A stretch of 64,000 nucleotides of DNA from Pseudomonadota bacterium (GCA_008501585.1 QQUN01000022.1:1-64000); one strand, 5' to 3'; shown: positions 1-11,263, numbered from the stretch's first letter. Numbers and translations are program-made. The notes: generated by a model from the letters alone, not told the origin.

Positions 1-82
1 GTGTCACCATCTCGAGAGCATGCTGTTTGGGGCTGGGGGGCTTGAGCATTGGGGGCATCGCGCAAAGAGCGTGTCCCAATTA

Positions 83-117
83 GACAAAAGCCCCGGCCAG
101 AAGGCCAGGGCTTTGTC
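83..117 (-). terminator. Terminator of the rplU-rpmA-obgE-proB transcript
   Basis: An imperfect hairpin 60 bases beyond the proB stop codon. Arm 83-98 pairs with 103-117 around an AGAA loop, with one bulge (89) and one mismatch (94/107). Read on the minus strand it ends in GGGGCTTTTGTC, so the U stretch is short and partly inside the stem. It is a plausible intrinsic terminator for the leftward operon. Nothing recognisable was seen in bases 1-82. Confidence 0.6.
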
Positions 118-125
118 AGCAGTCT

Positions 126-152
126 GAGCCCGCGGAAGCGGGCTCTTTTTTT
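126..152 (+). terminator. Rightward intrinsic terminator of a gene outside the window
   Basis: A perfect 8-bp stem (126-133 with 138-145), a GGAA loop and seven T residues at 146-152. This is a textbook rho-independent terminator for a rightward transcript entering from the left. With the hairpin at 83-117 it forms a back-to-back terminator pair separating that unit from proB. Confidence 0.8.
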
Positions 153-175
153 GTCTGTTGTATTTGGTGGCTGGG

Positions 176-2474
<2,299 letters not shown>

Positions 2475-2504
2475 TCAGATACTGCCTGTCTGGCGGCCGA
2501 GAGA

Positions 2505-2768
2505 TTACTCGGCGACCGGAACGATGCTGACGGTGCGGCGCTTCTTGGGGCCTTTCACCGAGAACTCCACCGTGCCGTCCTTGAGGGCGAACAGGGTGTG
2601 GTCCTTGCCCATGCCGACGTTTTCGCCCGCGTGGTACTCGGTGCCGCGCTGGCGCACGATGATGTTGCCAGCGGGGATGAGTTGGCCGCCGTAGCGCTTG
2701 ACGCCGAGGCGTTTCGATTCTGAGTCGCGACCGTTCCGGGAACTGCCGCCGGCTTTTTTATGTGCCAT
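2505..2768 (-). CDS. rpmA: 50S ribosomal protein L27
   Basis: L27 is an 87-residue large-subunit protein whose basic N-terminal tail reaches the peptidyl-transferase centre. The sequence begins [16 protein letters not shown] and contains the conserved GVKRYGGQ and GRDHTLFAL-like (GKDHTLFAL) blocks. No Firmicutes-type N-terminal extension is present. It lies 15 bases after rplU on the same strand, and its short spacing indicates co-transcription. Confidence 0.98.
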   Translation of the reverse strand: MAHKKAGGSSRNGRDSESKRLGVKRYGGQLIPAGNIIVRQRGTEYHAGENVGMGKDHTLFALKDGTVEFSVKGPKKRRTVSIVPVAE

Positions 2769-2783
2769 GACGTAATCTCCTGA

Positions 2784-3095
2784 TTAGGCCGAAATCGCCT
2801 CGATGCGAAGTTCGGTGTAGTTCTGACGGTGGCCTTGATGCTTGATGTAATGCTTGCGACGACGCATCTTGAAAATCTTGACCTTGTCGTGACGTCCTTG
2901 CGAAAGCACGGTGGCTTTCACGGTGGCACCTTCAATCACGGGCGTGCCGATTTTCACCGACTCGCCTTCGCCGACCATCAGAATCTGGTCGAGTGTGATT
3001 TCCGAGCCCACGTCTGCCGGCATCTGTTCTACTTTGATCTTTTGGCCGGCAGACACGCGATACTGCTTGCCCCCGGTTTTTATGACCGCATACAT
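2784..3095 (-). CDS. rplU: 50S ribosomal protein L21
   Basis: L21 is a 103-residue 23S-rRNA-binding protein. The start at 3095 ([14 protein letters not shown]) is chosen because it gives the exact family N-terminus, has GGAG upstream, and lies inside the transcript predicted from the promoter at 3136-3164. The open frame runs 23 codons further upstream, but that segment is promoter and leader. The C-terminal [14 protein letters not shown] block is typical. It is the first gene of the unit with rpmA. Confidence 0.98.
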   Translation of the reverse strand: MYAVIKTGGKQYRVSAGQKIKVEQMPADVGSEITLDQILMVGEGESVKIGTPVIEGATVKATVLSQGRHDKVKIFKMRRRKHYIKHQGHRQNYTELRIEAISA

Positions 3096-3135
3096 GGTGT
3101 AGCTCCAGTTAATCGGAATTGCGCGAAAACCCGGC

Positions 3136-3164
3136 ATCTTACGAGTGAGCCGTTGTTTTGTCAA
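3136..3164 (-). promoter_or_regulatory. Sigma70-type promoter of rplU-rpmA
   Basis: On the minus strand TTGACA (3164-3159) is separated by exactly 17 bases from TAAGAT (3141-3136). Transcription would begin near 3129, about 33 bases before the rplU start. The -35 box overlaps the stop codon of the neighbouring transporter gene. This is among the best promoter matches in the window, as expected for ribosomal protein genes. Confidence 0.8.
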
Positions 3165-4873
3165 AGATTTTCTGGCGGGTCGGCGAGCGGCGCAAGTGCG
3201 TCGATGGCCTGGCGCTCGTGGCGGAAGGTGGCGTAGGGCGCGATGTCAGCCCACAGGCTGTCGCGCTCGAGTACGTCGATGACTTGTTTCTTGAGGCCGC
3301 AGAAGGCCAGCTGCTGGCCGTGGGCCTCGAGATTGGCCGCTTCGCTGCGGACAGCGTCGAGGCCGGTGGCGTCGATGGCGTTGATGCCGGCGGCCGACAC
3401 CAGGACCACCCGGACGTCGGGTTGTGCGGTACGCGCCCAGTTGACGGCCTCACGAAAGCGCGCCGCGTTGACGAAATGCAGCGGGCCATCGAAGCGCAGC
3501 ACCACCAGATGCGGATGCGGGTGCGGCAGGCCGAAGCGTTCGAGATCGCGATGGGTGCCGTCCTCGTGCAGGCCGAGCAGGGCGATGCGCGGCTTCATGC
3601 TGCGCCAAATGAGCAGCGCGAGCGAGAGCAGCAGGCCGGTCAGAATGCCGTTCTGGATGTTGGGGGCGAAGGCCAGGGTGGCCACGAAAGTGGCGCTGGC
3701 GGCCAGACCGTCGTCGGCGTCGATGCGCCAGGCGCGGATCAGCGCGGCGGGCTGGAAGAGTCGGCCGACCGCATCGAGAATGACCGCGGCCAGCACCGCC
3801 AGTGGCAAATGATGCAGCCATTGGCCAATCGCCAGTGCCGCCACGACGACCGCCAGGGCGCTGACCAGCGAGGCGATGCCAGTGCGTGCGCCGTTGGCCA
3901 GGTTCAGCGCCGAGCGCGAAAAGGAGGCGCTGGTCGGCAAGGTGCTGGAGGCCGCCGCACCGAGCTTGGCCAGGCCCTGGCCGATCAGTTCCTGGTTCTC
4001 GTTCCATGACTCGCCGGTTTTCTCGGCAATGAGCTTGGCGCTGGAGGCGGCCTCCAGAAAACTGACCATGGCGAGGACGAAGGCCGCGGGCAGCATGGCG
4101 GCGATCACGTGCCATTCGGGCAGGGCCGGTAGTTGCAGGCTGGGGTGGAGGGCTGGCAGATCGCCAATCACCGCGCCGCCACCGGCCTCGAAGCCGGTCA
4201 GCGCCGAGAGGATGGTGCAGGCGACCACGACGGCGAGCACGCCCGGCAGGCGTGGCACATGGCGACGCAGGACGATCAGGGCCAGCAAGGCGCCCACGCC
4301 CAGGGCGACGGTCGGCAGGTGCGGCGCCATCATCTGCTCGAGGATGCGCAGCGCCTCGTCCACCAGTTGCGGCTCGCGCGGGCCGGCGGCGCCGAGCAGG
4401 GCGGGCAGTTGCGAGAAGCAGATCAGTAGTGCGGCGGCGTTGATGAAGGCGGCGAATACCGGTTGGGAGAGCAGGTTCAGCACCCAGCCCTGGCGCAGCA
4501 GGCCCAGCCCGAGCTGGATCAGCCCGGCGAGCAGGCCGATGGTGATGGCCAGGGCGAGATAGGCGTCGCTGCCCATGGCGGCGAGCGGGGCCACGCTGGC
4601 GGCGGTGAGCATGCCGGTGAGGGCGACCGGGCCGGTCGATAGTTGCGGGCAGCTACCGAAGAGCACGCCGATGATGGCCGGGAGCATGGCGGCATAGAGG
4701 CCGTAATGGGCCGGAAAGCCCGCCAGCTGAGCGTAGGCGAGGGACTGCGGAATGGTCACCAGTGCCACGCTGAGGCCGGCCAGCGCGTCGGCGCGCAGGG
4801 CGGTTGCGGTGATGTCGTGGCGCCAGCGTAAAAAGGGGAGCAGTCGGTCGAGGCGACTGGGGGGCGCAGTCAT
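3161..4873 (-). CDS. SulP family inorganic anion transporter with STAS domain
   Basis: A 570-residue inner-membrane protein of the SLC26/SulP family, which moves sulfate, bicarbonate or related anions, often coupled to sodium or protons. The N-terminal signature [26 protein letters not shown] is followed by about ten hydrophobic segments. A cytoplasmic STAS domain (about 440-555) contains the [12 protein letters not shown] helix. The substrate cannot be read from sequence, and no carbonic anhydrase or sulfur gene is adjacent. It ends at the rplU promoter and probably forms its own unit. Confidence 0.92.
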   Translation of the reverse strand: MTAPPSRLDRLLPFLRWRHDITATALRADALAGLSVALVTIPQSLAYAQLAGFPAHYGLYAAMLPAIIGVLFGSCPQLSTGPVALTGMLTAASVAPLAAMGSDAYLALAITIGLLAGLIQLGLGLLRQGWVLNLLSQPVFAAFINAAALLICFSQLPALLGAAGPREPQLVDEALRILEQMMAPHLPTVALGVGALLALIVLRRHVPRLPGVLAVVVACTILSALTGFEAGGGAVIGDLPALHPSLQLPALPEWHVIAAMLPAAFVLAMVSFLEAASSAKLIAEKTGESWNENQELIGQGLAKLGAAASSTLPTSASFSRSALNLANGARTGIASLVSALAVVVAALAIGQWLHHLPLAVLAAVILDAVGRLFQPAALIRAWRIDADDGLAASATFVATLAFAPNIQNGILTGLLLSLALLIWRSMKPRIALLGLHEDGTHRDLERFGLPHPHPHLVVLRFDGPLHFVNAARFREAVNWARTAQPDVRVVLVSAAGINAIDATGLDAVRSEAANLEAHGQQLAFCGLKKQVIDVLERDSLWADIAPYATFRHERQAIDALAPLADPPENL

Positions 4874-5012
4874 CGAAGGCCGCTCCTTGTGGGTGAGGCC
4901 GGCGTCGGGCGGGCCGGCGCTGCCATATTAGCAAAACCGTATCCGGGCGCCGTTGGGGGTCGGGGTTTTCCGTGCTGGCAATTTGAGTGCAGTCGGCGTA
5001 CGCTACGCAAAG

Positions 5013-5023
5013 TTGTCTGACAA
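5013..5023. promoter_or_regulatory. Operator for the FadR-type regulator
   Basis: TTGTCTGACAA is a perfect inverted repeat around a central base and matches the FadR-subfamily GntR operator pattern TnGTnnnACnA at every fixed position. It lies 12 bases before the regulator start codon, so bound protein would block transcription or initiation of the whole regulator-glc operon. Autoregulation relieved by a hydroxy-acid ligand is the likely mode. Confidence 0.7.
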
Positions 5024-5035
5024 GCAGATCAATTC

Positions 5036-5797
5036 ATGCCGCAAATCGCCCGCCTGGCCCGCCCGTCACAATTGAGCGAGACCGTCTCCAAGACGATCGA
5101 GCAATGGATCGTGGACGGCGTGATGGCGCCCGGCGTGAAGCTGCCGACCGAAAAGACCTTGTCGGCCGAGTTCGGGGTGTCGCGGGCGGTGGTGCGCGAG
5201 GCGATCTCGCGGCTCAAGGCCGAGGGCTACGTGGCCTCGCGCCAGGGGGCGGGCGCCTTTGTCGAGGCGCGCCCCGGGCAGGCCAGCTTCCGCCTGACCG
5301 AGGCGGCCGATCCGGCCGATGCCGAGACGACCGCCCATATCTTCGAGTTGCGTTACATCGTCGAAACCGCCGCCGCCGCGCTGGCCGCCAGTCGTCGTTC
5401 CGATGCCGATCTGGCGCGCATGCGCGAGGCCTTGCTGCGCATGCGCACGGCGGTGGCCGACGGGGCGGACGGCACGCAGGCCGACGACGACTTTCATGTC
5501 GCCATTGCGACCGCCACCGGCAACCCCGCGCTGGTGCGCTTCATCCGTTTCGTGGGGCATCAGTTCTTTGCCTCGCGGCTGCCGACCTGGAATGCCGAAG
5601 GGCATGCGGCTGGTCGTGCCGAGGCGGCGCAGGCCGAGCACGAGCGCCTGTTCGAGGCAATTGCCGCCGGCGGCGCCGTGGCCGCGCGCGAAGCGGCGCG
5701 GAACCACATGGTCGAGGCGGCGCGCCGCCTCGGCATCCATACCGATCATTGGGATCCGGCGCCGGTGGCGCCATGGGACGAGGAGGCTTTGTCATGA
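5036..5797 (+). CDS. FadR/GntR-type regulator of the glycolate oxidase operon
   Basis: A 253-residue transcription factor with an N-terminal winged helix (about 13-80, including LPTEKTLSAEFGVSRAVVREA) and a C-terminal FCD ligand-binding domain (about 100-225). The FCD domain carries the FHVAIATATGNP helix and a late RNHM histidine, consistent with a metal-dependent acid-binding pocket. Such regulators (GlcC, LldR, PdhR) respond to glycolate, lactate or pyruvate. The stop codon overlaps the glcD ATG by four bases, so it is first in the glc operon and presumably controls it through the operator at 5013-5023. Glycolate or lactate as ligand is inferred from context only. Confidence 0.92.
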   Translation: MPQIARLARPSQLSETVSKTIEQWIVDGVMAPGVKLPTEKTLSAEFGVSRAVVREAISRLKAEGYVASRQGAGAFVEARPGQASFRLTEAADPADAETTAHIFELRYIVETAAAALAASRRSDADLARMREALLRMRTAVADGADGTQADDDFHVAIATATGNPALVRFIRFVGHQFFASRLPTWNAEGHAAGRAEAAQAEHERLFEAIAAGGAVAAREAARNHMVEAARRLGIHTDHWDPAPVAPWDEEALS

Positions 5798-7308
5798 CCG
5801 CCGCGACGGCACCGTTACCCGAAAACGCCCTGCGAGAGCTCGACTACTCGCAGGTCGATGTCGCTCGCCTGATCGGCGAGTTGCGCCAGGCCTTGCCGCC
5901 GGTCGCCTTGCTGCATGATCACGAAGACATGCGGCCCTATGAATGCGACGGGCTGAGCATCTACCGCCAGGTGCCGCTGGCCGTGGCCCTGCCCGGCACC
6001 GAGGCCGAGGTGGCGGCGGTGCTCAAGATCTGCCATGCCGCCGGCGTGCCGGTGGTGGCGCGTGGCGCGGGCACCGGGCTGTCGGGCGGGGCCCTGCCGC
6101 ATGCGCACGGGGTGCTGCTGTCCTTGGCGCGGATGAACAAGATCCTCGGTATCGACCCGCTGGCGCGCACGGCGGTGGTGCAGCCCGGCGTGCGCAACCT
6201 GCGCATCTCGGAAGAGGCGGCCGCCCACGGGCTGTATTACGCGCCCGATCCGTCCTCGCAGATCGCCTGTTCGATCGGCGGCAACGTGGCCGAGAACGCT
6301 GGTGGCGTGCATTGCCTCAAGTACGGCCTGACGGTGCATAACGTGCTGCGGGTGCGCGGGGTGACCATCGACGGCGAGATCGTCGAGATCGGCAACCATG
6401 GTCTGGATGCGCCGGGTTACGACCTGCTGGCGCTGATGCACGGCTCGGAGGGGATGCTCGCGGTGGTCACCGAGATCACCGTCAAGCTCACGCCCAAGCC
6501 GCAATTCGCCCAGTGCGTGCTGGCCGCCTTCGACGATGTGATCAAGGCGGGCGAGGCCGTGGCCGGCGTGATCGCCGCCGGCATCATCCCGGCCGGGCTG
6601 GAGATGATGGACCAGCCCGCCACGGCCGCGGTCGAGGCCTTCGTGCATGCCGGCTACCCGCTGGATGCCGCGGCCATCCTGTTGTGCGAATCGGACGGCA
6701 CGCCCGAGGAGGTGGCCGAGGAAATCGGGCGCATGCAGGCGGTGCTCGAGTCCCACGGGGCGACCGAGATCCGCATCTCCCGTGACGAAGCCGAGCGGCT
6801 GCGCTTCTGGGCCGGCCGCAAGGCGGCCTTCCCGGCGGCAGGCCGCATTTCGGCCGACTACTACTGCATGGACGGCACCATCCCGCGCAAGCGCCTGGGC
6901 GAGATGCTCACCGCCATCCAGGGCATGGAGACGACCTACGGCCTGCGCTGCATCAACGTGTTCCATGCCGGCGACGGCAACATGCACCCGCTGATCCTGT
7001 TCGATGCCAACGTGCCGGGCGAACTGGAGCGCGCGGAGGAATTCGGCGCGGCCATCCTCGACCTGTCGGTCGACCTGGGCGGCACGATCACTGGCGAGCA
7101 CGGCGTCGGCATCGAGAAGATCAACCAGATGTGCCGCCAGTTCAGCGTTGCCGAGCGGCAGATCTTCTTCCGCGTGAAGGCGGCCTTCGACCCCAAGGGG
7201 CTGCTCAATCCGGGCAAGGCCATCCCCTCCATGAACCGCTGCGCCGAGTTCGGCCGCATGCATGTTCAGGGCGGGCAGGTGCCGCATCCGGACATCGAAC
7301 GCTTCTGA
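5794..7308 (+). CDS. glcD: Glycolate oxidase FAD subunit GlcD
   Basis: GlcD is the FAD-linked subunit of the three-part glycolate oxidase that turns glycolate into glyoxylate and passes electrons to the respiratory chain. The 504-residue protein has a PCMH-type FAD domain (about 60-235, with VARGAGTGLSGGALP) and a C-terminal FAD-oxidase domain with the HAGDGNMHP motif and GTITGEHGVG. The ATG at 5794 is chosen because it overlaps the regulator stop and gives the normal family N-terminus; the frame is open further upstream without support. glcE and glcF follow, separated only by a 42-codon ORF. Confidence 0.96.
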   Translation: MTAATAPLPENALRELDYSQVDVARLIGELRQALPPVALLHDHEDMRPYECDGLSIYRQVPLAVALPGTEAEVAAVLKICHAAGVPVVARGAGTGLSGGALPHAHGVLLSLARMNKILGIDPLARTAVVQPGVRNLRISEEAAAHGLYYAPDPSSQIACSIGGNVAENAGGVHCLKYGLTVHNVLRVRGVTIDGEIVEIGNHGLDAPGYDLLALMHGSEGMLAVVTEITVKLTPKPQFAQCVLAAFDDVIKAGEAVAGVIAAGIIPAGLEMMDQPATAAVEAFVHAGYPLDAAAILLCESDGTPEEVAEEIGRMQAVLESHGATEIRISRDEAERLRFWAGRKAAFPAAGRISADYYCMDGTIPRKRLGEMLTAIQGMETTYGLRCINVFHAGDGNMHPLILFDANVPGELERAEEFGAAILDLSVDLGGTITGEHGVGIEKINQMCRQFSVAERQIFFRVKAAFDPKGLLNPGKAIPSMNRCAEFGRMHVQGGQVPHPDIERF

Positions 7309-7436
7309 TGAGCAAGGGCTGGCTGCAGTTCCTGCTGGTCGCCGTGCCGGTGTTGGGGCTGATCGGCGCGTGGGCAACCTTGCGCGCCTGGCCAAAAGAA
7401 GAGCGCGACGCGCGCGAGAAGGACGAGGGCAAGTGA
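7308..7436 (+). CDS. Small single-pass membrane protein between glcD and glcE
   Basis: A 42-residue ORF whose ATG shares one base with the glcD stop and whose TGA shares one base with the glcE ATG. It begins MSKGWLQ, has one hydrophobic segment (about 7-26, rich in V, L, G and A) and ends in a strongly charged tail (WPKEERDAREKDEGK). The exact tiling of both junctions argues that it is translated. I do not recognise a family. It could anchor the peripheral glycolate oxidase to the inner membrane near quinone; this is inference. Confidence 0.72.
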   Translation: MSKGWLQFLLVAVPVLGLIGAWATLRAWPKEERDAREKDEGK

Positions 7437-8500
7437 TGACAGACATCGAACAAGGCTGGGCCGAGCAGATCCGGCAAGCGGCCGCCAACAACACCGCGCT
7501 GCGCATCCGTGGTGGCGGTAGCAAGGACTTCTACGGCCAGCAGCTGGGGGGCGAGGTGCTCGACACCCGCGCCCACCGCGGCGTGATCGCCTACGAGCCG
7601 ACCGAACTGGTGGTCAAGGTGCGGGCCGGCACGCCGCTGGCCGAACTCGAAGCCTCGCTGGCCGCCGACGGCCAGATGCTCGGCTTCGAGCCGCCGCATT
7701 TCGGTCCCGACGCCACCGTTGGCGGCTGTGTCGCCGCCGGCCTGTCCGGCCCGCGCCGGGCGAGCGCCGGCTCGGTGCGGGACTTCATGCTCGGGGTGAC
7801 GCTGTTCGACGGCCGTGGCAACCGCCTGCATTTTGGCGGCGAGGTGATGAAGAACGTGGCCGGCTACGACGTGGCCCGGCTGATGACCGGCAGCCTCGGT
7901 ACGCTGGGCCTGCTGCTCGACGTGTCGATCAAGGTGCTGCCGCGGCCGGTGGCCGAAGCCACGCTGCGCTTCGAGATGGACGCAGTCGCGGCAGTGACGC
8001 AGATGAACACCTGGGGCGGTCAGCCCTTGCCGGTGTCTGCGTCCAGCTGGGTCGGCGGCGTGCTCACCCTGCGCCTGTCCGGCGCCGAGGCCGCGGTCAG
8101 CGCTGCCTGCCGGCGCCTGGGCGGCGAGCGCCTGAGCGACGAGGCCGCGCGCACCCACTGGCAAGGGCTGCGTGAGCAGAGCCACGGTTTCTTTGGCGGT
8201 GAAGCACCGCTGTGGCGCCTGTCGGTGCCCTCGGTGGCCGAGGCCACCGGCCTGGCCGGCTCGCAGCTGATCGAATGGGGCGGCGCGCAGCGCTGGGTGC
8301 GCACCGAACAGGACGCGGCCAGCGTGCGTGCCCGCGCCGACGCGCTCAAGGGCCATGCCACGCTGTTCCGCGGGGCCGACAAGTCGGCCGGCGCCTTCCA
8401 TCCCCTGCCGCCGGCACTGCGCACCATCCATCAACGCCTCAAGCACAGCTTCGATCCGGACGGGGTGTTTGGCCCGGGCCGGCTCTACGAAGGACTCTGA
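7436..8500 (+). CDS. glcE: Glycolate oxidase FAD-binding subunit GlcE
   Basis: GlcE is the second flavoprotein subunit of glycolate oxidase and is needed with GlcD and GlcF for activity. The 354-residue protein carries an FAD_binding_4 domain (about 1-170) with RIRGGGSKDFYG, FGPDATVGGCVAAGLSGP and VMKNVAGYDVARLMTGSLGTLG, and a short C-terminal cap ending in PGRLYEGL. It starts one base inside the stop of the 42-codon ORF and ends three bases before glcF, so the genes are one transcript. Confidence 0.95.
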   Translation: MTDIEQGWAEQIRQAAANNTALRIRGGGSKDFYGQQLGGEVLDTRAHRGVIAYEPTELVVKVRAGTPLAELEASLAADGQMLGFEPPHFGPDATVGGCVAAGLSGPRRASAGSVRDFMLGVTLFDGRGNRLHFGGEVMKNVAGYDVARLMTGSLGTLGLLLDVSIKVLPRPVAEATLRFEMDAVAAVTQMNTWGGQPLPVSASSWVGGVLTLRLSGAEAAVSAACRRLGGERLSDEAARTHWQGLREQSHGFFGGEAPLWRLSVPSVAEATGLAGSQLIEWGGAQRWVRTEQDAASVRARADALKGHATLFRGADKSAGAFHPLPPALRTIHQRLKHSFDPDGVFGPGRLYEGL

Positions 8501-8503
8501 GCC

Positions 8504-9742
8504 ATGCAGACTCAACTCGCTGATTTCATCAAGGACACCGAGGCCGGCCGCGAGGCCGACGCCATCCTGCGCAACTGTGTGCACTGCGGTTTCTGCACCG
8601 CCACCTGTCCGACCTACCAGTTGCTCGGCGACGAGCTGGACGGCCCGCGCGGGCGCATCTACCTGATCAAGCAGATGCTCGAAGGCCAGCCGGTGACCGA
8701 AAAGACCCGCCTGCACCTCGACCGCTGCCTGACCTGTCGTGCCTGCGAAACCACCTGTCCGTCGGGGGTGGCCTATGGCCGGCTGGTGGACCTGGGCCGG
8801 GTGATTGTCGAGCAGAAGGTGCCGCGCACCGGCACCGACAAGGCCGTGCGCTGGCTGCTGCGCGAGTTCGTGCCGCGGCCGCGGCTGTTCGGCGCGGCGA
8901 TGGCCATGGGCCGCCTGGCGCGTCCGCTGCTGCCCAGGGTGCTGGCCGACAAGGTGCCGGTGGCGGCACCCGCCGGGCGCTGGCCCGAGGCGCGCCACGC
9001 CCGCAAGATGCTGTCGCTGGCCGGCTGTGCCCAGCCGGCGATGGCGCCGTCGATCAATGCCGCCACGGCGCGGGTGCTCGACGCGGTCGGCATCTCGCTG
9101 GTCCAGCTCGGCGGCACCGGCTGCTGCGGCGCGGTGCGCCACCACCTCAACGACCACGCCGGCGGCAAGGACGACGCGCGGCGCAATATCGACACCTGGT
9201 GGCCGATGATCGAGGCCGGCGAGATCGAGGCGATTGTCATGACCGCCTCGGGCTGCGGCGTGCAGGTCAAGGACTATGGCCATTTCCTGGCCTCGGACCC
9301 GGCCTATGCGGCCAAGGCGGCGCGGGTGTCCGAACTGACCCGCGATGTGGCCGAAATCGTGGCCGACGAGCTCGACGCGCTCAAGGCCTGCCTGCCGGCG
9401 CCGCCCGAGACGCTCACGCCGCTGGCCTTTCATGCGCCGTGCACCCTGCAGCACGGCCTGAAGGTCAAGGGCAAGGTCGAGGCGATCATGGCGGTGGCGG
9501 GGTATGCGCCCACGCCGGTGAAGGATGCGCACCTGTGCTGCGGCTCGGCCGGCACTTACTCGCTGCTGCAGCCGGAGCTGTCGAAAACCCTGCGCGACAA
9601 CAAGCTGACGGCCTTGCAGGCCGGGGGTGCCAAGTGCATTGCCTCGGCCAACATCGGCTGCATCACCCATCTGCAAACCGGTACCGATACGCCGGTGCAG
9701 CATTGGGTGGAACTGGTCGACGCGCGCCTGATCGCGCGTTGA
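8504..9742 (+). CDS. glcF: Glycolate oxidase iron-sulfur subunit GlcF
   Basis: GlcF transfers electrons from the flavin subunits towards quinone. The 412-residue protein has two [4Fe-4S] motifs (CVHCGFCTATCP near residue 25, CLTCRACETTCP near 76) and two cysteine-rich CCG domains (GTGCCGAVRHH and LCCGSAGTYS), as in heterodisulfide-reductase-like subunits. It is last in the regulator-glcD-ORF-glcE-glcF operon, and a perfect 12-bp hairpin follows. Confidence 0.96.
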   Translation: MQTQLADFIKDTEAGREADAILRNCVHCGFCTATCPTYQLLGDELDGPRGRIYLIKQMLEGQPVTEKTRLHLDRCLTCRACETTCPSGVAYGRLVDLGRVIVEQKVPRTGTDKAVRWLLREFVPRPRLFGAAMAMGRLARPLLPRVLADKVPVAAPAGRWPEARHARKMLSLAGCAQPAMAPSINAATARVLDAVGISLVQLGGTGCCGAVRHHLNDHAGGKDDARRNIDTWWPMIEAGEIEAIVMTASGCGVQVKDYGHFLASDPAYAAKAARVSELTRDVAEIVADELDALKACLPAPPETLTPLAFHAPCTLQHGLKVKGKVEAIMAVAGYAPTPVKDAHLCCGSAGTYSLLQPELSKTLRDNKLTALQAGGAKCIASANIGCITHLQTGTDTPVQHWVELVDARLIAR

Positions 9743-9749
9743 CCCCGGC

Positions 9750-9781
9750 CCGCCGGGTGTGACATCGCGCACACCCGGCGG
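9750..9781 (+). terminator. Perfect 12-bp hairpin after glcF
   Basis: The arm at 9750-9761 pairs without mismatch with 9770-9781 around an 8-base loop, starting 7 bases after the glcF stop. No T tract follows on either strand, so it may act as an mRNA 3' stabiliser or an imperfect terminator rather than a classical one. The rest of 9743-9912 shows nothing else I can name. Confidence 0.5.
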
Positions 9782-9912
9782 CGCAAAATCCTCAAGACGG
9801 CGCCGGGTGCGCCGTTACAGCGGGGCATGAAGCTCGTCCCTGCGTCCTTGTGTGCCGCTGGCGCCGCTTGCCGGGTGCCGGCATGAGCGCGCCCATGGTC
9901 TGCTGGAGGCCC

Positions 9913-10350
9913 CTAGCCGTTGTTGCCGATCAGCATGCTGGCCTCGGCTTCGGCGACGACCTCGCCAGTCTGGTTGGTGCACACCCCGCTCAGCACGACG
10001 ATGCCCGCATCATGCTTTGGCTTGGGCGTCAGCCCGGTGACCGTCCACGCGATGGTGAGCGTGTCGCCGGCACGCACCGGCGCCTTGAAGCGCGAGGTGT
10101 GTTCCAGGTAGGCATGGGCGGTGCCGTGGAACAGCATGCCCAGCGCCGCCGCCATGAACGATGTGGTCAGGTAGCCGTGGGCAATGCGCCCGCCAAAACG
10201 GCTGCCCTCGGCCATCGTCTGGTTGACATGCAGGGGGTTGAAGTCGCCGAACAGGCCGGCGCCGAGCACGAGATGGGTTTCGGTCAGGGTCATGCTGCTT
10301 TCGAAGCAGGTACCGACAGACACTTCGTTGAATCCGCGACCAAGTTGCAT
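9913..10350 (-). CDS. MaoC-like (R)-specific enoyl-CoA hydratase family protein
   Basis: A 145-residue single hot-dog-fold protein of the MaoC/PhaJ family, whose members hydrate trans-2-enoyl-CoA or related thioesters. The hydratase-2 motif is clear: FGDFNPLHVNQTMAEGSRFG followed by RIAHGYLTTS, with the catalytic Asp, Asn and His in DFNPLH. The start at 10350 (MQLGRGFNEV) is chosen because upstream codons lie in the divergent promoter region. It stands alone next to the phosphatase gene. PhaJ-like supply of PHA precursors is possible but unproved. Confidence 0.85.
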   Translation of the reverse strand: MQLGRGFNEVSVGTCFESSMTLTETHLVLGAGLFGDFNPLHVNQTMAEGSRFGGRIAHGYLTTSFMAAALGMLFHGTAHAYLEHTSRFKAPVRAGDTLTIAWTVTGLTPKPKHDAGIVVLSGVCTNQTGEVVAEAEASMLIGNNG

Positions 10351-10477
10351 GGCGTATGTATTCCGGTAGATGCGAGTTGGGAGTCGACACGTTACCATGC
10401 GTTTCCGCCGCGCCGCGGTCGAACAAGAACAAGGCCCGATGCGGGCTGCCACCGAATTGAAGAGCACGGCACTTTCT

Positions 10478-11257
10478 ATGGCACTGAAGGTTGAAACCTG
10501 CGTCGCCCGGCACCAGGGCGATCGCGTCGAACAACAGGATCGCGTGTCGATTTTCGGCCACCCGGACCGTCCCGGCATGATGATGGCAGTGCTGGCCGAT
10601 GGCATGGGTGGCCACACCGGCGGTGCCATGGCGGCCGAGCAGGTGCTGCTCAAGGCGAAACAGAACTTCGAGGCCTTTGCGCCGCGCGAAGAGACGCCGG
10701 AGATGCTGCTGACCAGCATCGTCCACGAGAGCCACCTGGTGATCAAGCTGACCCGCTTCACCAGCGAGCAGGATCCGCACAGCACGGCCGTGGCCTTCCT
10801 GCTGCAACCGGACCGGGCCGACTGGGTGCATTGCGGCGATTCACGCTTCTACCACTACCGCGGCGACCAGTTGGTGTATCGCAGCCCCGACCACTCGCTG
10901 GTGGGCGAACTCCAGCGCAAGGGGCGGCTCAACGAGGCCAGCGCGCTCACGCATCCGCATCGCAACGTGCTGCTGTCCTGCCTTGGCAGCGAGCGCGAGC
11001 CGCGTGTCGATCTGGGCGGCGTGGCGCCGTTGATTGGCGGCGACAACTTCCTGCTGTGCTCGGATGGGGTGTGGGCCTACTTCACCGATCAGGAGATCGG
11101 CGCCATCCTCGCCACCATGAATGCCCGCGATGCCTGCCAGGCGTTGATCTCGCAGGCGCGTGAGCGCGCCAAAGGCGAGGGCGACAACCTGTCGCTGGCG
11201 GTGGTGCGGCTGATCGACGTGGCCCCCGAGCTGCCGCCCGCGGGCCGCCTGCACTGA
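10478..11257 (+). CDS. PP2C-type serine/threonine protein phosphatase
   Basis: A cytoplasmic metal-dependent phosphatase of about 259 residues. The PP2C core runs through almost the whole chain with LADGMGGHTGG (metal ligands), HCGDSRFYHYRGD, SPDHSLVGELQRKG, LLCSDGVW and a final GEGDNLSLAVV. There is no membrane segment or extra domain. The ATG at 10478 begins MALKVETCVARHQGDR and fits the family, but in-frame starts at 10439 and 10370 exist and no strong ribosome site decides. It is convergent with corA (6-base gap). No Hanks-type kinase partner is visible. Confidence 0.9.
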   Translation: MALKVETCVARHQGDRVEQQDRVSIFGHPDRPGMMMAVLADGMGGHTGGAMAAEQVLLKAKQNFEAFAPREETPEMLLTSIVHESHLVIKLTRFTSEQDPHSTAVAFLLQPDRADWVHCGDSRFYHYRGDQLVYRSPDHSLVGELQRKGRLNEASALTHPHRNVLLSCLGSEREPRVDLGGVAPLIGGDNFLLCSDGVWAYFTDQEIGAILATMNARDACQALISQARERAKGEGDNLSLAVVRLIDVAPELPPAGRLH

Positions 11258-11263
11258 CGCGGC

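Noticed and set aside
5815-9772. Long minus-strand open frames (569 and 855 codons) opposite glcD, glcE and glcF.
   Set aside because: Antisense shadows of well-supported genes that tile exactly on the plus strand.
10370-10477. Start of the PP2C phosphatase at 10370 or 10439.
   Set aside because: The added 13-36 residues are unlike the family and would occupy the divergent promoter region with the hydratase gene; not fully excluded.
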